Positions 63,053 through 64,000 of a DNA stretch of 64,000 bases are shown in pieces. Every line of letters begins with the position of its first letter. Position 1 is the stretch's first letter. The notes beneath the pieces are model-generated. The model worked only from the letters and a program-made list of their open reading frames with translations. It was not told the origin of the DNA and made no database searches. The position numbers and the translations under genes are program-made. The DNA is taken from NCBI GenBank assembly GCA_942490535.1, contig CALNXQ010000003.1, positions 248,001-312,000 of the forward strand. Direction: 5' to 3'. This stretch comes from JAEINY01 sp942490535 (GTDB lineage Bacteria; Bacteroidota; Bacteroidia; Bacteroidales; Marinilabiliaceae).

Positions 63053-63913
63053 TTATCCTAAGTAAGATTTCAATAACTTACTTCTCGAGGTATGTCTCAA
63101 CCTGCGAATAGCCTTCTCCTTAATCTGACGCACCCTTTCCCGAGTCAAACCAAATCGCTCTCCAATCTCTTCAAGTGTCATTTCCTGACAACCAATTCCA
63201 AAGAACAACTTAATAATATCACTTTCCCGCTCAGTTAAAGTAGCTAAAGCTCTCTCAATCTCCTTTATTAATGATTCATTGATGAGTGCTTTGTCCGCAT
63301 TTGGCGAATCACTATTCACTAACACATCCAACAGACTATTATCTTCTCCTTCAACAAATGGCGCATCCACTGAAATGTGACGACCTGATACACGCATTGT
63401 ATCGGCCACCTTATCTGCAGGCAACTCCAGCTTTTCTGCTAATTCTTCAGGGGATGGCTTGCGCTCATTTTCCTGTTCAAATTTTGAATAAGCCTTATTA
63501 ATTTTATTAAGAGATCCAACCTGATTAAGCGGTAATCGAACAATACGTGATTGCTCAGCCAAGGCTTGAAGTATGGATTGACGAATCCACCAAACGGCAT
63601 AAGAGATAAACTTAAATCCCCTGGTTTCATCAAATTTCTCTGCAGCTTTAATCAACCCAAGATTTCCTTCGTTAATAAGGTCAGGCAGACTTAATCCCTG
63701 ATTTTGGTATTGTTTAGCCACCGAAACGACAAAACGCAGGTTCGCTCTGGTCAACTTTTCTAAGGCGATTTGATCACCCTTTTTAATGCGCTGAGCCAAT
63801 TCAACTTCTTCCTCTACTGAAATCAACTCTTCACGACCGATTTCCTGCAAATATTTGTCAAGAGACGCGCTTTCGCGATTGGTAATTGACTTTGTTATCT
63901 TTAGTTGTCTCAT
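63053..63913 (-). CDS. rpoD: Primary RNA polymerase sigma factor (sigma-70 family)
   Basis: This 286-residue sigma factor lacks region 1.1 and the long non-conserved insert, as is normal for the Bacteroidota housekeeping sigma. Region 1.2 is SLDKYLQEIGREELISVEEEVELAQRI. Region 2 has ANLRFVVSVAKQYQNQGLSLPDLINEGNLGLIKAAEKFD and FKFISYAVWWIRQSILQALAEQSR, with the -10 reading and melting residues. Region 3 starts NKINKAYSKFEQENE. Region 4 has TLEEIGERFGLTRERVRQIKEKAIRRL. It reads the -33 TTTG and -7 TAnnTTTG elements seen before many genes of this window. Confidence 0.95.
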   Translation of the reverse strand: MRQLKITKSITNRESASLDKYLQEIGREELISVEEEVELAQRIKKGDQIALEKLTRANLRFVVSVAKQYQNQGLSLPDLINEGNLGLIKAAEKFDETRGFKFISYAVWWIRQSILQALAEQSRIVRLPLNQVGSLNKINKAYSKFEQENERKPSPEELAEKLELPADKVADTMRVSGRHISVDAPFVEGEDNSLLDVLVNSDSPNADKALINESLIKEIERALATLTERESDIIKLFFGIGCQEMTLEEIGERFGLTRERVRQIKEKAIRRLRHTSRSKLLKSYLG

Positions 63914-63935
63914 ATTCCTTAAGAAAAATACGGCG

Positions 63936-63966
63936 CGAAATTACTACAATTTAATGATTTTTCCAA
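63936..63966 (-). promoter_or_regulatory. Probable rpoD promoter
   Basis: On the minus strand a -33 TTG (63966-63964) and a -7 element TAATTTCG (63943-63936, one mismatch) are spaced by 20 bp. It gives a leader of about 15-20 nt ahead of the rpoD ATG. Confidence 0.5.
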
Positions 63967-64000
63967 CCCTTCGCACACCTAAAGGCCGAATTGATTTGTC

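Overview
The window is a stretch of a Bacteroidota chromosome, most likely class Bacteroidia. The evidence is two SusC/SusD receptor pairs with a hybrid two-component sensor, a short primary sigma factor of about 286 residues, Bacteroidota-type -7 promoter elements (TAnnTTTG) before several genes, and a LytS/LytTR/TonB signalling set. A Marinilabiliales-like relative is a guess only. There are no rRNA or tRNA genes, no recognisable insertion sequence and no CRISPR array. Most of the first 40 kb reads on the minus strand.

Layout. 0.3-9.3 kb: a B12-binding radical SAM protein, RecQ helicase, two GNAT acetyltransferases, a DMT exporter, an unassigned secreted protein and an AlkD-like DNA glycosylase. 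9.3-12.9 kb: a TPR sensor kinase, a LytTR regulator and a TonB-like protein in one transcription direction. 13.0-16.7 kb: a vitamin B12 import operon (btuF-btuC-btuD) behind a cobalamin riboswitch. 17.4-22.1 kb: dipeptidyl peptidase III with an unknown partner, a DUF6132 membrane peptide and threonine dehydrogenase. 22.2-37.4 kb: two paralogous SusC/SusD pairs followed by their probable regulator, with no degradative enzyme among them. 37.6-44.0 kb: a small secreted protein, polyphosphate kinase, a flavin reductase and two tRNA methylthiotransferases (MiaB, MtaB). 44.1-49.4 kb: a protein-quality-control cluster of Lon, HtrA and two Hsp20 genes. 50.3-64.0 kb: PurL, a probable structured small RNA, aldose epimerase, a TPR lipoprotein-like protein, acyl-CoA synthetase, CutC, an outer-membrane barrel, UvrB and the primary sigma factor.

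Two things stand out. First, both protease genes of the quality-control cluster are interrupted: lon by a single in-frame TAA, htrA by a one-base deletion, while the remainder of each frame is intact. Second, four intergenic regions carry tandem arrays of short dyad-symmetric units with regular periods: seven 22-bp units at 8.4 kb, a 42-bp unit amplified into a 125-bp higher-order repeat at 17 kb, 41-bp hairpin units at 33 kb whose stems change on both sides, and 105-bp units at 49.9 kb. The units differ in sequence but share the design of regularly spaced dyads placed between same-strand genes. They are the best candidate here for something undescribed. Further regulatory observations are a roughly 280-nt structured RNA with its own promoter element and terminator upstream of purL, phased tandem operators before the acyl-CoA synthetase, and a 44-codon membrane-peptide ORF in the leader of one susC.
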